Assembly (NCBI GenBank): GCA_017619295.1 | Contig: JAFZSQ010000085.1 | Span: forward strand, 1 to 45,591 | Length of the DNA stretch: 45,591 nt | Source of the DNA: Lachnospiraceae bacterium | GTDB lineage: Bacteria > Bacillota > Clostridia > Lachnospirales > Lachnospiraceae | Direction of reading: 5' to 3' | Shown: piece after piece, positions 8,705 to 17,168 of the stretch | Layout: every line of letters starts with the position of its first letter | Position numbering within the stretch: position 1 is the first letter of the stretch | The notes under the pieces: model-generated | What the model saw: only the letters and a program-made list of their open reading frames with translations | Database searches by the model: none | Told to the model about the DNA's origin: nothing | Program-made: the position numbers and the translations under genes

Positions 8705-8751
8705 GGCAAAAATAAGGCGGATAATGTCAGCCAAGTGCTGCCATTATCCGC
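8705..8751 (-). terminator. Intrinsic terminator of the glgA-DUF697 transcript
   Basis: A 14-position stem (GCGGATAATG pairs with CATTATCCGC at 8717-8751, one mismatch, then CAG/CTG) is followed on the minus strand by CTTATTTTTGCCTTTT. It lies about 60 bases after the stop of the 8809-9741 gene. Confidence 0.8.
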
Positions 8752-8808
8752 TCATAAAGCAAATCTCACTAATTTAAAGGAACCAAAGACTCCAAGTTGT
8801 CGTTATAT

Positions 8809-9741
8809 CTACACTTCTCCCTCTGGAGACTCATCCTTCTTTCTTCCAAAGAAACTCTTAACAGGATTCTTAACCTTCTCTTCCATACCCTGCTTCAAAA
8901 TGCTCTTCAGAATGCTGAAGGCTTCGGCATAGGATTTCTTGCGAAGTTCCTTTCTTGTTTGAGAAACATCCGCATTGAGAAGATAGTTCTTCGCAATGGA
9001 TGCCATGCGAAGTGTTGTCAGTGCATTGATTGCACCCTGGGTTGCTGAAGCTGCGACAATACCAAGAGCTTTACCAAGCGCTCCCTCCGTTGCCATGGGT
9101 ATAAGCTCTTCGATATTCATATCTTCAAGATTTCCGGCCAACAAAGTCATGGCGAATACTCTTACATAAAGTCTGAAGACCTGGGCATTGCTGGGTCTGA
9201 ACCCACAAATCTCAGTAATTCTCTTAATAAGAGTAAAGTTCGCTGATGCCATACCAAGCATGTCGTAAACTGAATTCTGAGATACTGCAGTGATAATGAA
9301 AATCTTCTTTGCAGTATCATATATTTCTTTATTAAGTTCAGGAGTAATCTTCCTGTCGAAGAATTCAATCAGCTTGTCATCCGTTTCATCTTCGAGTTTT
9401 AAATATCCTTTAACCTGCTCCTGTTCTTCCGGTGTCAACTCAACATTTTCAAGCAAATTGTTGACAAGTCTTTTGCACCATTTCTTTCTGGCACTTCCAT
9501 CGGCATTATGAAGCTTTTCTAACGAGAAAATAGGTGCGAAGAAAACTCCAACAAGTGGATATACTATTCCTCCCAGCACAACAACAGCAATCAGGACATA
9601 GAAGGCAATCTCAAGAAACACGTGGGCTCCACGGAGTCTCTCTCCTATCTCCAATGCATTGCTGACAAGACTCATAACCACCAATATGATCAGAGATATA
9701 AGTAAGATTATTGTCCAGACACTGGTTCTTTTTTTCTTCAT
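8809..9741 (-). CDS. DUF697-like membrane protein of unknown function
   Basis: 310 residues. Two hydrophobic helices near the N-terminus (about residues 10-26 and 45-68) are followed by a soluble part with a helical DUF697/YcjF-like region (KIFIITAVSQNSVYDMLGM, FRPSNAQVFRLYVRV, LIPMATEGALGKALGIVAASATQGAINALT). The C-terminus is rich in Lys/Glu. Members occur beside GTPases or in stress operons, but no GTPase lies here. Its ATG follows the upstream stop codon with no gap, and the upstream gene's AAGGAG acts as its ribosome-binding site, so the two are coupled. Family assignment is moderate; no function can be given. Confidence 0.65.
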   Translation of the reverse strand: MKKKRTSVWTIILLISLIILVVMSLVSNALEIGERLRGAHVFLEIAFYVLIAVVVLGGIVYPLVGVFFAPIFSLEKLHNADGSARKKWCKRLVNNLLENVELTPEEQEQVKGYLKLEDETDDKLIEFFDRKITPELNKEIYDTAKKIFIITAVSQNSVYDMLGMASANFTLIKRITEICGFRPSNAQVFRLYVRVFAMTLLAGNLEDMNIEELIPMATEGALGKALGIVAASATQGAINALTTLRMASIAKNYLLNADVSQTRKELRKKSYAEAFSILKSILKQGMEEKVKNPVKSFFGRKKDESPEGEV

Positions 9742-10281
9742 TTATTCCTTCTCCGCTTCCAGAAGCTTCTTCATCCTCTCATAATGCACCTTCACGTTAG
9801 GCTCATCCGTAACCCGATAGCGCGGGGTCATGGGATAGTCATTTATGTGCTCGATGAAACCCTCGGGTGTATCCATGTACTTGGCGAAGCTAATCCTCTC
9901 TTCAATGGCGGCAATCAGGTCACTGAACAAAAACGGATTCATTTTTACCACATTGAAATTCTTTTTGTAATGGAAATCGCTCCAATGCTTAAAAGGCAAA
10001 TATCCATTTCTGTTCATATCGCTTTTATCAATGGCCCATGTGCAACTTATTATCTCAAAGCCCACAAACTGCTCTCGCAAATTAGAGTGTGAAGTCCCAA
10101 ACGCTATCTCAAGAATAATATTCTTTCCTGTCCACCTGATCTTTCTTTTTAAGGCCTTTATGGAATCCTTTCCCTGGTAAAAACGCTGTATCTCCCGACA
10201 CACAGCATCGAAGGTTTTCTTCGTGTCATAATGAGGAAGTTTCCCGTAAAGATAGCTTCCTTCTTCCCACTGCCATTCCAT
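9742..10281 (-). CDS. Hypothetical protein, 179 residues
   Basis: I do not recognise this protein. It is soluble by composition, with many aromatic residues (Trp, Tyr, Phe) and an alpha/beta look: MEWQWEEGSYLYGKLPHYDT at the start, a central IILEIAFGTSHSNLREQFVG segment and a charged helical C-terminus. No signal peptide or metal-binding cluster is seen. A purine-rich AAGGGA precedes the ATG. It is directly followed by the DUF697-like gene and lies 31 bases after glgA, so the three probably share a transcript. Confidence 0.75.
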   Translation of the reverse strand: MEWQWEEGSYLYGKLPHYDTKKTFDAVCREIQRFYQGKDSIKALKRKIRWTGKNIILEIAFGTSHSNLREQFVGFEIISCTWAIDKSDMNRNGYLPFKHWSDFHYKKNFNVVKMNPFLFSDLIAAIEERISFAKYMDTPEGFIEHINDYPMTPRYRVTDEPNVKVHYERMKKLLEAEKE

Positions 10282-10312
10282 GTTTTCTTATCCCTTCATC
10301 TATATCCCCTGA

Positions 10313-11758
10313 TTAGCCAATGAGCCAATCGTACATATCCTGGTAATGCTTTGCGGATTCCTTCCATGAGAAATCAGCGGCCATGGCTCTGTCAATCATC
10401 TTGTTCCACTCACGCTTCTTATCATAGTAAATCTGCTCGGCATATCTGATGCAGGCCATCATCTCATGGGCATTGTAGTTTGCAAAGGAGAAGCCGGTTC
10501 CGGTATTCTCGAATCTGTTGTAAGGTTCAACCGTATCCTTAAGGCCGCCTGTCTCACGTACAATAGGCAATGTGCCGTAGCGAAGAGCCATAAGCTGGCT
10601 TAATCCGCAGGGCTCGAAAAGTGAAGGCACTAAGAACGCATCACTTGAAGCATAAATCCTGTGGGAAAGCTCCTCAGAATAATAAATGTTGGCAGATATC
10701 TTGTCCGGATACTTCCAGGCAAAATGTCTGAACATGTTCTCATACCTGTCCTCACCTGTTCCGAGAACCACAATCTGAAGATGATCCTGACAAATCTCAT
10801 CAAGAAGATAAGAAATGAGGTCAAAGCCCTTCTGGTCTGTGAGTCTTGAAACGATACCAATCATCATGACTTTGTCGTCCACAGGGAGATTCAGCTGTTT
10901 TTGCAATGCTCTCTTGTTCTTAATCTTCTCCTTGCGGAAGTTGATGGCGTTGTAATTATCTGTAATATATTTATCCGTTTCAGGATTGAAAATATCATAG
11001 TCGAGTCCGTTTACGATACCGCGAAGGTCGTTAGAACGGGCTCTTAAAATTCCATAGAGATTCTCACCGTAAAACTCGGTCTTAATCTCCTCCGCATAGC
11101 TCTTGCTGACGGTAGTTATGGCATCAGCAAACACAAGGCCGCCCTTTAAAAGGTTGCCGTCCTTATAATGCTCAAGCTTGTCGGGAGTAAAGTAATAATC
11201 CGGAAGACCTGTGATTCTTTGCACGGTCTTTAAATCCCATACGCCCTGGAACTTAAGGTTATGAATTGTCATTATGGATTTGATTCCTCGATAGAATTCT
11301 CCCCCTTGGAATCTTTCCTTGAGATAAACGGGAATAAGACCCGTCTGCCAGTCATGGCAATGAATGATTTCCGGTCTGAAATCTATAACCGGCAAAATCG
11401 AAAGTGCTGCTTTACAGAAAAATGCAAACTTCTCAATTTCAAATACAACATCATTTCCGTAAGGCCCGTAGCCGCTGAAATAATGCTCATTGTCAATAAA
11501 GTAGTAATGCACCCCTTCTTCGACCGCTTCGAAAATGCCTACATACTCGTCATGGTTATTGATGTTTACATAGAAGTTGGAAAGGTATTTAAGCTTGTCA
11601 GCCTCTTCCTTCTTCATGCAGGTGTACTTGGGAAGTACAACTCTCACATCATAGTAGCGCTTGTCGATATACTTCGGCAGTGCGCCCACAACGTCTGCCA
11701 GACCTCCGGTCTTGATGAAAGGAACTCCCTCGCTTGCTACAAACAATACATTATGCAT
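10313..11758 (-). CDS. glgA: Glycogen synthase (GT5)
   Basis: 481-residue ADP-glucose-dependent glycogen/starch synthase, elongating alpha-1,4-glucan. The N-terminal nucleotide-sugar motif KTGGLADVVGALPK begins at K16, HDWQTGL lies near 136-142, and the C-terminal Rossmann half carries SRLTDQKGFDL and PSLFEPCGLSQLMALRYG with the catalytic glutamate of the E-x7-E motif. Length is typical (470-490). No other glycogen gene (glgB, glgC, glgP) is in the window, so it is separated from a classical glg operon. It follows the LD-carboxypeptidase-like gene by 29 bases. Confidence 0.96.
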   Translation of the reverse strand: MHNVLFVASEGVPFIKTGGLADVVGALPKYIDKRYYDVRVVLPKYTCMKKEEADKLKYLSNFYVNINNHDEYVGIFEAVEEGVHYYFIDNEHYFSGYGPYGNDVVFEIEKFAFFCKAALSILPVIDFRPEIIHCHDWQTGLIPVYLKERFQGGEFYRGIKSIMTIHNLKFQGVWDLKTVQRITGLPDYYFTPDKLEHYKDGNLLKGGLVFADAITTVSKSYAEEIKTEFYGENLYGILRARSNDLRGIVNGLDYDIFNPETDKYITDNYNAINFRKEKIKNKRALQKQLNLPVDDKVMMIGIVSRLTDQKGFDLISYLLDEICQDHLQIVVLGTGEDRYENMFRHFAWKYPDKISANIYYSEELSHRIYASSDAFLVPSLFEPCGLSQLMALRYGTLPIVRETGGLKDTVEPYNRFENTGTGFSFANYNAHEMMACIRYAEQIYYDKKREWNKMIDRAMAADFSWKESAKHYQDMYDWLIG

Positions 11759-11787
11759 TTTTCAAATTACCCCTTCATTTATTATTT

Positions 11788-12834
11788 CTATTCTTCTAAA
11801 TGTTGTGTGATGCTCAGCTCGTTCTCCAGGAAATTGACGCCTGCTTTACACCCCGTAATAAGCGTCATCATAGGAGAATTGTGACCGATATCACAGTCCA
11901 TTATAATCGGGACATTATATCTTCCGAGTATTCCCGTTACAGCCTCATACATGTCAAGATCAGGCATTTCCTCACCGTAATGTAAAGGTCGTCCGATCAA
12001 AAATCCCTTGGCTGTGTTAAACCATCCTGCGGAATGAAGGTGCCAGAGGGCACGTCTTACATCATATGGATTAAGGTCGCAGGACTCAAGAAACCAAACG
12101 ATTCCGTCGCTTTCATATCTCTTGTTAAAAGCAGCCATACCGTCGTATTTGGTTCCGACGATATTGGTAAGCACATCAAGGCATCCGCCTAAAAGTCTTC
12201 CGCTGAATGATGTTTTCTTGAAAGGATCCTTGTAGGCTCCCTTCTCGTAAACCTTCATAATAACGGGCTCGGTATCATTTATTGTGGCATAAGGATTCTC
12301 TGCGGTTTTTAAGGATTCCTTTTCCCATTTGGCGTAGTTGTGAGCGGTTAATTTCTCGCCGGTCAAAACCTTAAGGGCATCCTTAATACTCTCATGCCAG
12401 GGATCCTGGCCGAAGGAACCCGCATTGGGTCCATAGATTGCTGCTGTATCGCAAAGAGTGGGCAAAAGGAAAGTCAGATTGGTGTTGTCTGAAAAGCCCA
12501 TGTACCACTTTGGTTCTCTGGCCGCAATATTCCAGAAATCCATGTATGCCAGAATTTCACACATCAATTCACCGCCGGCCACTGACATAACAACATCGAT
12601 GTCAGGGTCAGCCATTGCTGCATTTACTTCCGCACCACAGTCTTCAGGTTTGGTGCTTATTCCGATTCCGTCGTTCTTGCGGCAATTGGGACCTACTTTA
12701 ACGTCATATTCCAAGGCCATGAACTTCTCCAAAGCCTTGTCAAAAGCTGAAGCATAAGGCTCACCGCAGGCACCGTATGAAGGGGCTACAAAGCCTATAG
12801 TTCCGTGCTTTTTAAGGAATTTACCGTAACGCAT
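11788..12834 (-). CDS. S66 LD-carboxypeptidase / MccF-like peptidase
   Basis: 348-residue S66 family serine peptidase. Counting from the ATG at 12834, the nucleophile elbow is GFSDN with S115, and the Glu and His partners lie in WFLESCDLN and DIGHNSPMMTL. Homologues cleave the L-Lys/mDAP to D-Ala bond of recycled muropeptide tetrapeptides (LdcA) or detoxify microcin C-like peptide nucleotides (MccF). The insert and the GFSD form look closer to the MccF-like branch, but no microcin genes are nearby. A GTG two codons earlier keeps the frame, yet AGGAGG abuts it; the ATG at 5-base spacing is the better start. Confidence 0.85.
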   Translation of the reverse strand: MRYGKFLKKHGTIGFVAPSYGACGEPYASAFDKALEKFMALEYDVKVGPNCRKNDGIGISTKPEDCGAEVNAAMADPDIDVVMSVAGGELMCEILAYMDFWNIAAREPKWYMGFSDNTNLTFLLPTLCDTAAIYGPNAGSFGQDPWHESIKDALKVLTGEKLTAHNYAKWEKESLKTAENPYATINDTEPVIMKVYEKGAYKDPFKKTSFSGRLLGGCLDVLTNIVGTKYDGMAAFNKRYESDGIVWFLESCDLNPYDVRRALWHLHSAGWFNTAKGFLIGRPLHYGEEMPDLDMYEAVTGILGRYNVPIIMDCDIGHNSPMMTLITGCKAGVNFLENELSITQHLEE

Positions 12835-12858
12835 AAGCACCTCCTTTTCATGAAATTA

Positions 12859-12887
12859 ATTATAAAGTAAGCCGATTGCGGTTGCAA
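12859..12887 (-). promoter_or_regulatory. Promoter of the S66 peptidase-glgA transcript
   Basis: TTGCAA (12887-12882), exactly 17 bases, TATAAT (12864-12859) on the minus strand, 25 bases before the peptidase start. The -35 box is in the loop-side arm of the terminator hairpin of the preceding gene. Confidence 0.55.
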
Positions 12888-12897
12888 TCGGCACTTT
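12864..12897 (-). terminator. Hairpin after the DUF4317 gene
   Basis: Perfect 9-bp stem GCCGATTGC/GCAATCGGC with a 4-base loop, extended outside by AAAGT/ACTTT across two unpaired bases. On the minus strand it is followed by an AT-rich run (TTATAATTAATTT) rather than a pure T-tract, so termination may be partial. Confidence 0.6.
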
Positions 12898-12915
12898 AAA
12901 CAAGATTTTTCTGAA

Positions 12916-14034
12916 TTATCTGACAGGAATTCCATTGACCTCTACGGAATCATTAATCTCAATCACTATGCAATTTCTGCCGTCAACCTCTTTAGTTGTG
13001 ATTAAATCCAGTCTCTCGGGGTTAACTTTAATTTGGATATCAGGTGTTTTTACCTCAAAGGCTTTCTTGTTATACACGTTGCTGACCTGAAGGCTCATGT
13101 CCTTACCGGCTGCAGCATCGTAGTAATCCTCAAAGTCACTGAGCTTCTCTTCCTTTACGCCCGATGACTCAAAGAGACGCTTCATCTCCTGCTTGCCAAG
13201 GCTTAAGGGCTCAACCTCCTCCGCATGCTCCTCGATCATCTCAAGGATGTTCTCGTGGATGTTCTTAACCACCTCATACTCACAGTCCTCACCAAGGGTT
13301 TCCTCAATGATGGTCTGGAAGGTTTCCTTCTGAATCTTGGCCGTAAGGGGAAGGGTTCCTCCAAAGAGCATATCTGTAAGCTCCTCGTGAAAATCAGCTG
13401 CATCTTTTGTATAGAAAAGGGTGCTGTGAATGTCGCTTGCCCTGTCGTTGAAAGCAGGGAAAACAAATGCAAACTCAGGCATATCAACAACCCAGTCTCT
13501 GATTCTGTTGGCAAAGGAATTGGATTCCTGGAAATATGAAAGGCCGGGCTTGGAAAGGTTTACGGGGCAGATGCAGGTCATAATGTACTCATAAACCTCA
13601 TCAGAACCGTCCTCAACCTCTATTCCGTCAGTAGTCTTCATGGGAATATCATAATTATCATGAATCAAAAGAATGAGGTAATTTCCCGTGTAATTGTAGG
13701 AATCAATTATCTTATCGTAGAACTTCTCAAGTTGCTCCTCATCGTTGAGCTTGCTGTTTCGAAGTTTCAATAAGGTGTTCTGAGTGCCGCCCTCTTCCTC
13801 TGAAGCAAGGGGAAACTCCAGATTTACAAGGTTCTTTCCGATGGTGCCTGAAAGGGCCTTTCTGAAAATCTCGAAGTACTTGAAAATGTCTTCTTCAGGT
13901 AATGTAAGGAAGGGCTCCTTAAATACCATCTTTTTATTCTTCTCCGCATCCACATAGCAGCCGCAGATTCTGTCGATTGCGCACTTGGACTGTGTGAAGC
14001 GCTTTTTAATCTCATTTATTTCAGGTTTAAACAT
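12916..14034 (-). CDS. DUF4317 family protein
   Basis: 372 residues matching the DUF4317 family, which is frequent in Lachnospiraceae and other Clostridia and has no known function. It opens MFKPEINEIKKRFTQ, a typical start, and contains the conserved ICGCYVDAEKNKK stretch near residues 23-35 and CPVNLSKPGLSYF near 176. It is acidic and apparently cytosolic, with no membrane segment. AGGAG lies 5 bases before the ATG. It starts 23 bases after the antiporter gene and is likely co-transcribed with it. Confidence 0.85.
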   Translation of the reverse strand: MFKPEINEIKKRFTQSKCAIDRICGCYVDAEKNKKMVFKEPFLTLPEEDIFKYFEIFRKALSGTIGKNLVNLEFPLASEEEGGTQNTLLKLRNSKLNDEEQLEKFYDKIIDSYNYTGNYLILLIHDNYDIPMKTTDGIEVEDGSDEVYEYIMTCICPVNLSKPGLSYFQESNSFANRIRDWVVDMPEFAFVFPAFNDRASDIHSTLFYTKDAADFHEELTDMLFGGTLPLTAKIQKETFQTIIEETLGEDCEYEVVKNIHENILEMIEEHAEEVEPLSLGKQEMKRLFESSGVKEEKLSDFEDYYDAAAGKDMSLQVSNVYNKKAFEVKTPDIQIKVNPERLDLITTKEVDGRNCIVIEINDSVEVNGIPVR

Positions 14035-14057
14035 GGTAACTCCTAATCAATACAAAT

Positions 14058-15038
14058 TTAGGCCACAAACTGGAATGTGCAGAAAGCGGCATACACAACT
14101 AAAAGAATAATACCCTGATAGCGGGAAAGTTTTCCTTTGATAAGTGCGGGCACAGTAAGGAAAAGCATTACAAACATCATTACAGGAATGTCTACCACCA
14201 GGCTGGCATTCATGCCGTTAATGGTTTTCTCCACAGGAAGGTTAAAGGGCTGCAAAAGAATTGACAGGCCGCTGACCAATACAAGGTTAAACATATTGGC
14301 GCCCACAACATTTCCTAAAGAAAGTGCACCATGACCTTTTACCAAAGCAGTGATGGCTGTAACAAGCTCAGGAAGTGAGGTTCCCAGGGCTACAAAAGTA
14401 AGTGCAATTACTGACTCGGGAACACCAAGCTCTGTTGCGATGATGGTACCGTTGTCAACAAGCAAATCTGCGCCGACCGCAATTAATGCAGCGCCAACAA
14501 TCAGAAGTACAACATCCTTCCAGAAGGGATTCTCCTTCTTCTGCTCCTCCTCTCCTTCTTCAGGCTCTACGGGTACTGCCTCGGGATGCTTAATGGCATT
14601 TCTGACCTGAAGGGCAATGTAAACCACGAAGATTGCGAGAAGAATGGCTCCCGATAATCTGGTGAACTCTCCGAGTACATAGGCATTGAAAAGATAGAAT
14701 GCCGCAGACAAAAAGAAAAAGAGCACAGGAGTCTTGAAGGACTTCTTATCCACCGGGGCAGGTTTAATGGCTATTGTCAAAGCCGCAATCAGTGCTGTGT
14801 TACAAATAACCGATCCGATTGCATTACCGTAAGCAATCTGACCGTGTCCGCTGACAGCGCTGGTGGCCGAAACCATTACCTCAGGAAGAGTCGTTCCTAT
14901 TGAGACAACTGTTGCTCCTATTAATAATTCAGGTACATGAAATCTGTGTGCAATTCCGGTGGCTCCGTCTACGAACCAGTCGCCACCCTTTATAAGCAGA
15001 ACAAATCCAAGAATGAATAAAAGTACAGCTACTAACAT
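14058..15038 (-). CDS. Calcium/sodium antiporter (CaCA family)
   Basis: 326-residue inner-membrane cation/Ca2+ exchanger of the YrbG type. Two inverted halves of five helices each are visible, with alpha-repeats SIGTTLPEVMVSATSA (near 46-62) and ALGTSLPELVTAITA (in the second half) carrying the ion-binding Glu residues, and the central acidic loop PEAVPVEPEEGEEEQKK. Length is typical (320-330). GGAGAAC precedes the ATG. The physiological ion is inferred from family. Confidence 0.93.
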   Translation of the reverse strand: MLVAVLLFILGFVLLIKGGDWFVDGATGIAHRFHVPELLIGATVVSIGTTLPEVMVSATSAVSGHGQIAYGNAIGSVICNTALIAALTIAIKPAPVDKKSFKTPVLFFFLSAAFYLFNAYVLGEFTRLSGAILLAIFVVYIALQVRNAIKHPEAVPVEPEEGEEEQKKENPFWKDVVLLIVGAALIAVGADLLVDNGTIIATELGVPESVIALTFVALGTSLPELVTAITALVKGHGALSLGNVVGANMFNLVLVSGLSILLQPFNLPVEKTINGMNASLVVDIPVMMFVMLFLTVPALIKGKLSRYQGIILLVVYAAFCTFQFVA

Positions 15039-15085
15039 ATCTTTGTTCTCCGTTTCTTTATTTTAAAGCTACAGAGAACATTATA

Positions 15086-16300
15086 TCACAGCTTCACGAT
15101 ACGCTCTACCGCTTCTTTGGTCCTGTCTGCATTTCCAAATGCGGTAAGACGGAAGAAATGCTCTCCACAGGGACCGAAGCCTACGCCGGGAGTACCCACA
15201 ACCTGAGCTTTGCCTAAAAGATAGTCAAAGAATTCCCAGCTTAACATATCATCGGGAGTACGAAGCCACATGTAGGGGGCATTTTTGCCACCGTAAACTT
15301 CGTAGCCTGCATCCTTTAATCCGTTGTAGATTACAGACGCGTTATTCATGTAGTAGTCCACCAGGGCTCTGACTTCACGCTTTCCTTCATCTGTGTAGAT
15401 GGCCTCTCCGGCTCTTTGCACAATGTAAGGAGCTCCGTTAAACTTGGTGCCGTGTCTTCTTGCCCACAATGAATGAAGCTTAACACCGTCAATCTCCAAA
15501 TCCTTAGGTACTACAGTGTATCCCAGTCTTAACCCTGTGAAACCTGCCGTCTTTGAGAAGGATCTGAACTCGATGGCACACTTTCTAGCCCCGTCGCACT
15601 CATAAATGCTGTGAGGCACATTTTCATCTCGAATATATGCTTCATAAGCGGAATCATAGAAAATTACCGCTTTATTTTTCAATGCGTAATCAACCCAAAC
15701 CTGAAGTCTGTCCTTGGTGATAACTTCTCCTGTAGGGTTGTTGGGGAAGCAAAGATAAATCATGTCGGGTACTTCTTTGGGGAGCTCCGGAACAAATCCA
15801 TTCTCCACTGTGCAGGGCATGTAAATCACGTTCTTAAACTTACCTGTTGCCTCCACATACTCCCCGGTTCTTCCGGCCATAACGTTGGAATCGACATATA
15901 CGGGATAAACAGGGTCGCAAACCGCAATCCTGTTATTGACATCAAATATTTCCTGAATGTTTCCGCAATCGGATTTTGCGCCGTCTGAAACAAAGATTTC
16001 ATCGGCAGCTATGTCGCATCCTCTTGCGGCATAATCATTCTCAGCAATGGCACTTCTCAAAAACTCATAACCCAGATCGGGAGCATAACCCTTAAAGGTT
16101 TCCTCCTTACCCATCTCGTCGGTGGCATCGTGAAGAGCATTTAAAACACTGTCTGTAAGGGGTCTTGTAACATCACCGATTCCAAGACGGATAATGTCTG
16201 CATCGGGGTTGGCCTCCTTATATGCCTGCACCTTTTTGGCGATTCCCGAGAACAAATAGCTTCCGGGTAACTTAAGATAGTTTGAATTTATTCTTGCCAT
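15086..16300 (-). CDS. dapL: LL-diaminopimelate aminotransferase
   Basis: 404-residue class I/II PLP aminotransferase converting tetrahydrodipicolinate plus glutamate directly to LL-diaminopimelate, bypassing the succinylase and acetylase routes to lysine and mDAP. N-terminal MARINSNYLKLPGSYLF and GIGDVTRPL are DapL hallmarks; PLP lysine K250 is in FRSFSKTAGFTG; CFPNNPTGEVI carries the cofactor-binding Asn. The start overlaps dapF by 13 bases with AAGGAG inside the dapF end, implying coupling. It is last in the asnB-pyrG-gltBD-dapF-dapL unit. Confidence 0.97.
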   Translation of the reverse strand: MARINSNYLKLPGSYLFSGIAKKVQAYKEANPDADIIRLGIGDVTRPLTDSVLNALHDATDEMGKEETFKGYAPDLGYEFLRSAIAENDYAARGCDIAADEIFVSDGAKSDCGNIQEIFDVNNRIAVCDPVYPVYVDSNVMAGRTGEYVEATGKFKNVIYMPCTVENGFVPELPKEVPDMIYLCFPNNPTGEVITKDRLQVWVDYALKNKAVIFYDSAYEAYIRDENVPHSIYECDGARKCAIEFRSFSKTAGFTGLRLGYTVVPKDLEIDGVKLHSLWARRHGTKFNGAPYIVQRAGEAIYTDEGKREVRALVDYYMNNASVIYNGLKDAGYEVYGGKNAPYMWLRTPDDMLSWEFFDYLLGKAQVVGTPGVGFGPCGEHFFRLTAFGNADRTKEAVERIVKL

Positions 16301-17157
16301 TCCAAAACTCCTTCAAAGGATATCTCGGCGGGACCTGTCATATAAACATGTCCGTCCTTAGCGTAATTAACCTTAATTACGCCCCCGAGGACCTCTATAT
16401 TAACATCTGTATTCCTCTCATAAAAACCGTTCAAAACTCCGGCAACCGTCAAAGCCGAACAGCCTGTTCCGCAGGCCATGGTCTCTCCGGTGCCTCTTTC
16501 CCAGACTCTCATTTTCACATGAGTTTTGTCCAGGTTTTGCACGAACTCGATGTTTGCTCTCTTAGGAAAAAACGGATCGTTCTCAAGTATCGGACCGACC
16601 TTTTCTATTTCCAGATTATCTACATCATCAACATAGATAATTCCGTGAGGATTTCCCATGGAAACGCAGGTGATCTTGTACTCTTTTCCACCGGCCAAAA
16701 TAGGTTTCATAATAACATTGCCGGTGGGGTCATCAAGCATTGAAGTATTAACGGGAATCATCACGGGATTAAGAATAGGCTCACCCATGTCGACTCTTGC
16801 GGTCTTAACCTCATCATCCTTTATGAAGAGAATGATGTGTTTAACCTTCCCGAAACTTTCAATATCCACTTCGTCCTCGTCCCAAAGCCCCTTGTCGTAA
16901 ACGTACTTTGCAACGCACCTTATTCCGTTGCCGCACATCTCAGACCTGCTGCCGTCAGCGTTGTACATTTCCATCTCAAAATCGGCTATATCAGAGGGGT
17001 TAATAAAGATAACCCCATCCGAGCCGATTCCGAAATGCCTGTCACTGACACTTCGAACAAATTGAGGTTTTGAGAAACTGTCTATATGGAATCGGCTTCC
17101 GTCTATGTAAACATAGTCGTTGCCGCATCCATGCATTTTGGTAAACTCGATTTGCAT
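16288..17157 (-). CDS. dapF: Diaminopimelate epimerase
   Basis: 289-residue two-base, cofactor-free racemase converting LL- to meso-diaminopimelate, the next step after DapL. Both catalytic cysteines are present: C75 (MCGNGIRC) and C229 (ACGTGCS). MHGCGNDYVYID near the N-terminus is the family start. It lies 11 bases after gltD, within one long transcript, so lysine/peptidoglycan precursor synthesis is tied to glutamate supply. Confidence 0.97.
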   Translation of the reverse strand: MQIEFTKMHGCGNDYVYIDGSRFHIDSFSKPQFVRSVSDRHFGIGSDGVIFINPSDIADFEMEMYNADGSRSEMCGNGIRCVAKYVYDKGLWDEDEVDIESFGKVKHIILFIKDDEVKTARVDMGEPILNPVMIPVNTSMLDDPTGNVIMKPILAGGKEYKITCVSMGNPHGIIYVDDVDNLEIEKVGPILENDPFFPKRANIEFVQNLDKTHVKMRVWERGTGETMACGTGCSALTVAGVLNGFYERNTDVNIEVLGGVIKVNYAKDGHVYMTGPAEISFEGVLEWQE

Positions 17158-17168
17158 GATTATATCCT

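Noticed and set aside
11261..11884. A 207-codon plus-strand frame antisense to glgA
   Set aside because: A shadow of glgA with no ribosome-binding site and no recognisable domain; likewise the 191-codon frame antisense to sufS at 4349-4924.
15080..15108. Promoter for the Ca2+/Na+ antiporter gene
   Set aside because: A TATAAT is present at the dapL end, but the sequence 17 bases upstream (TAGAGC) is a poor -35, so it is left unassigned.
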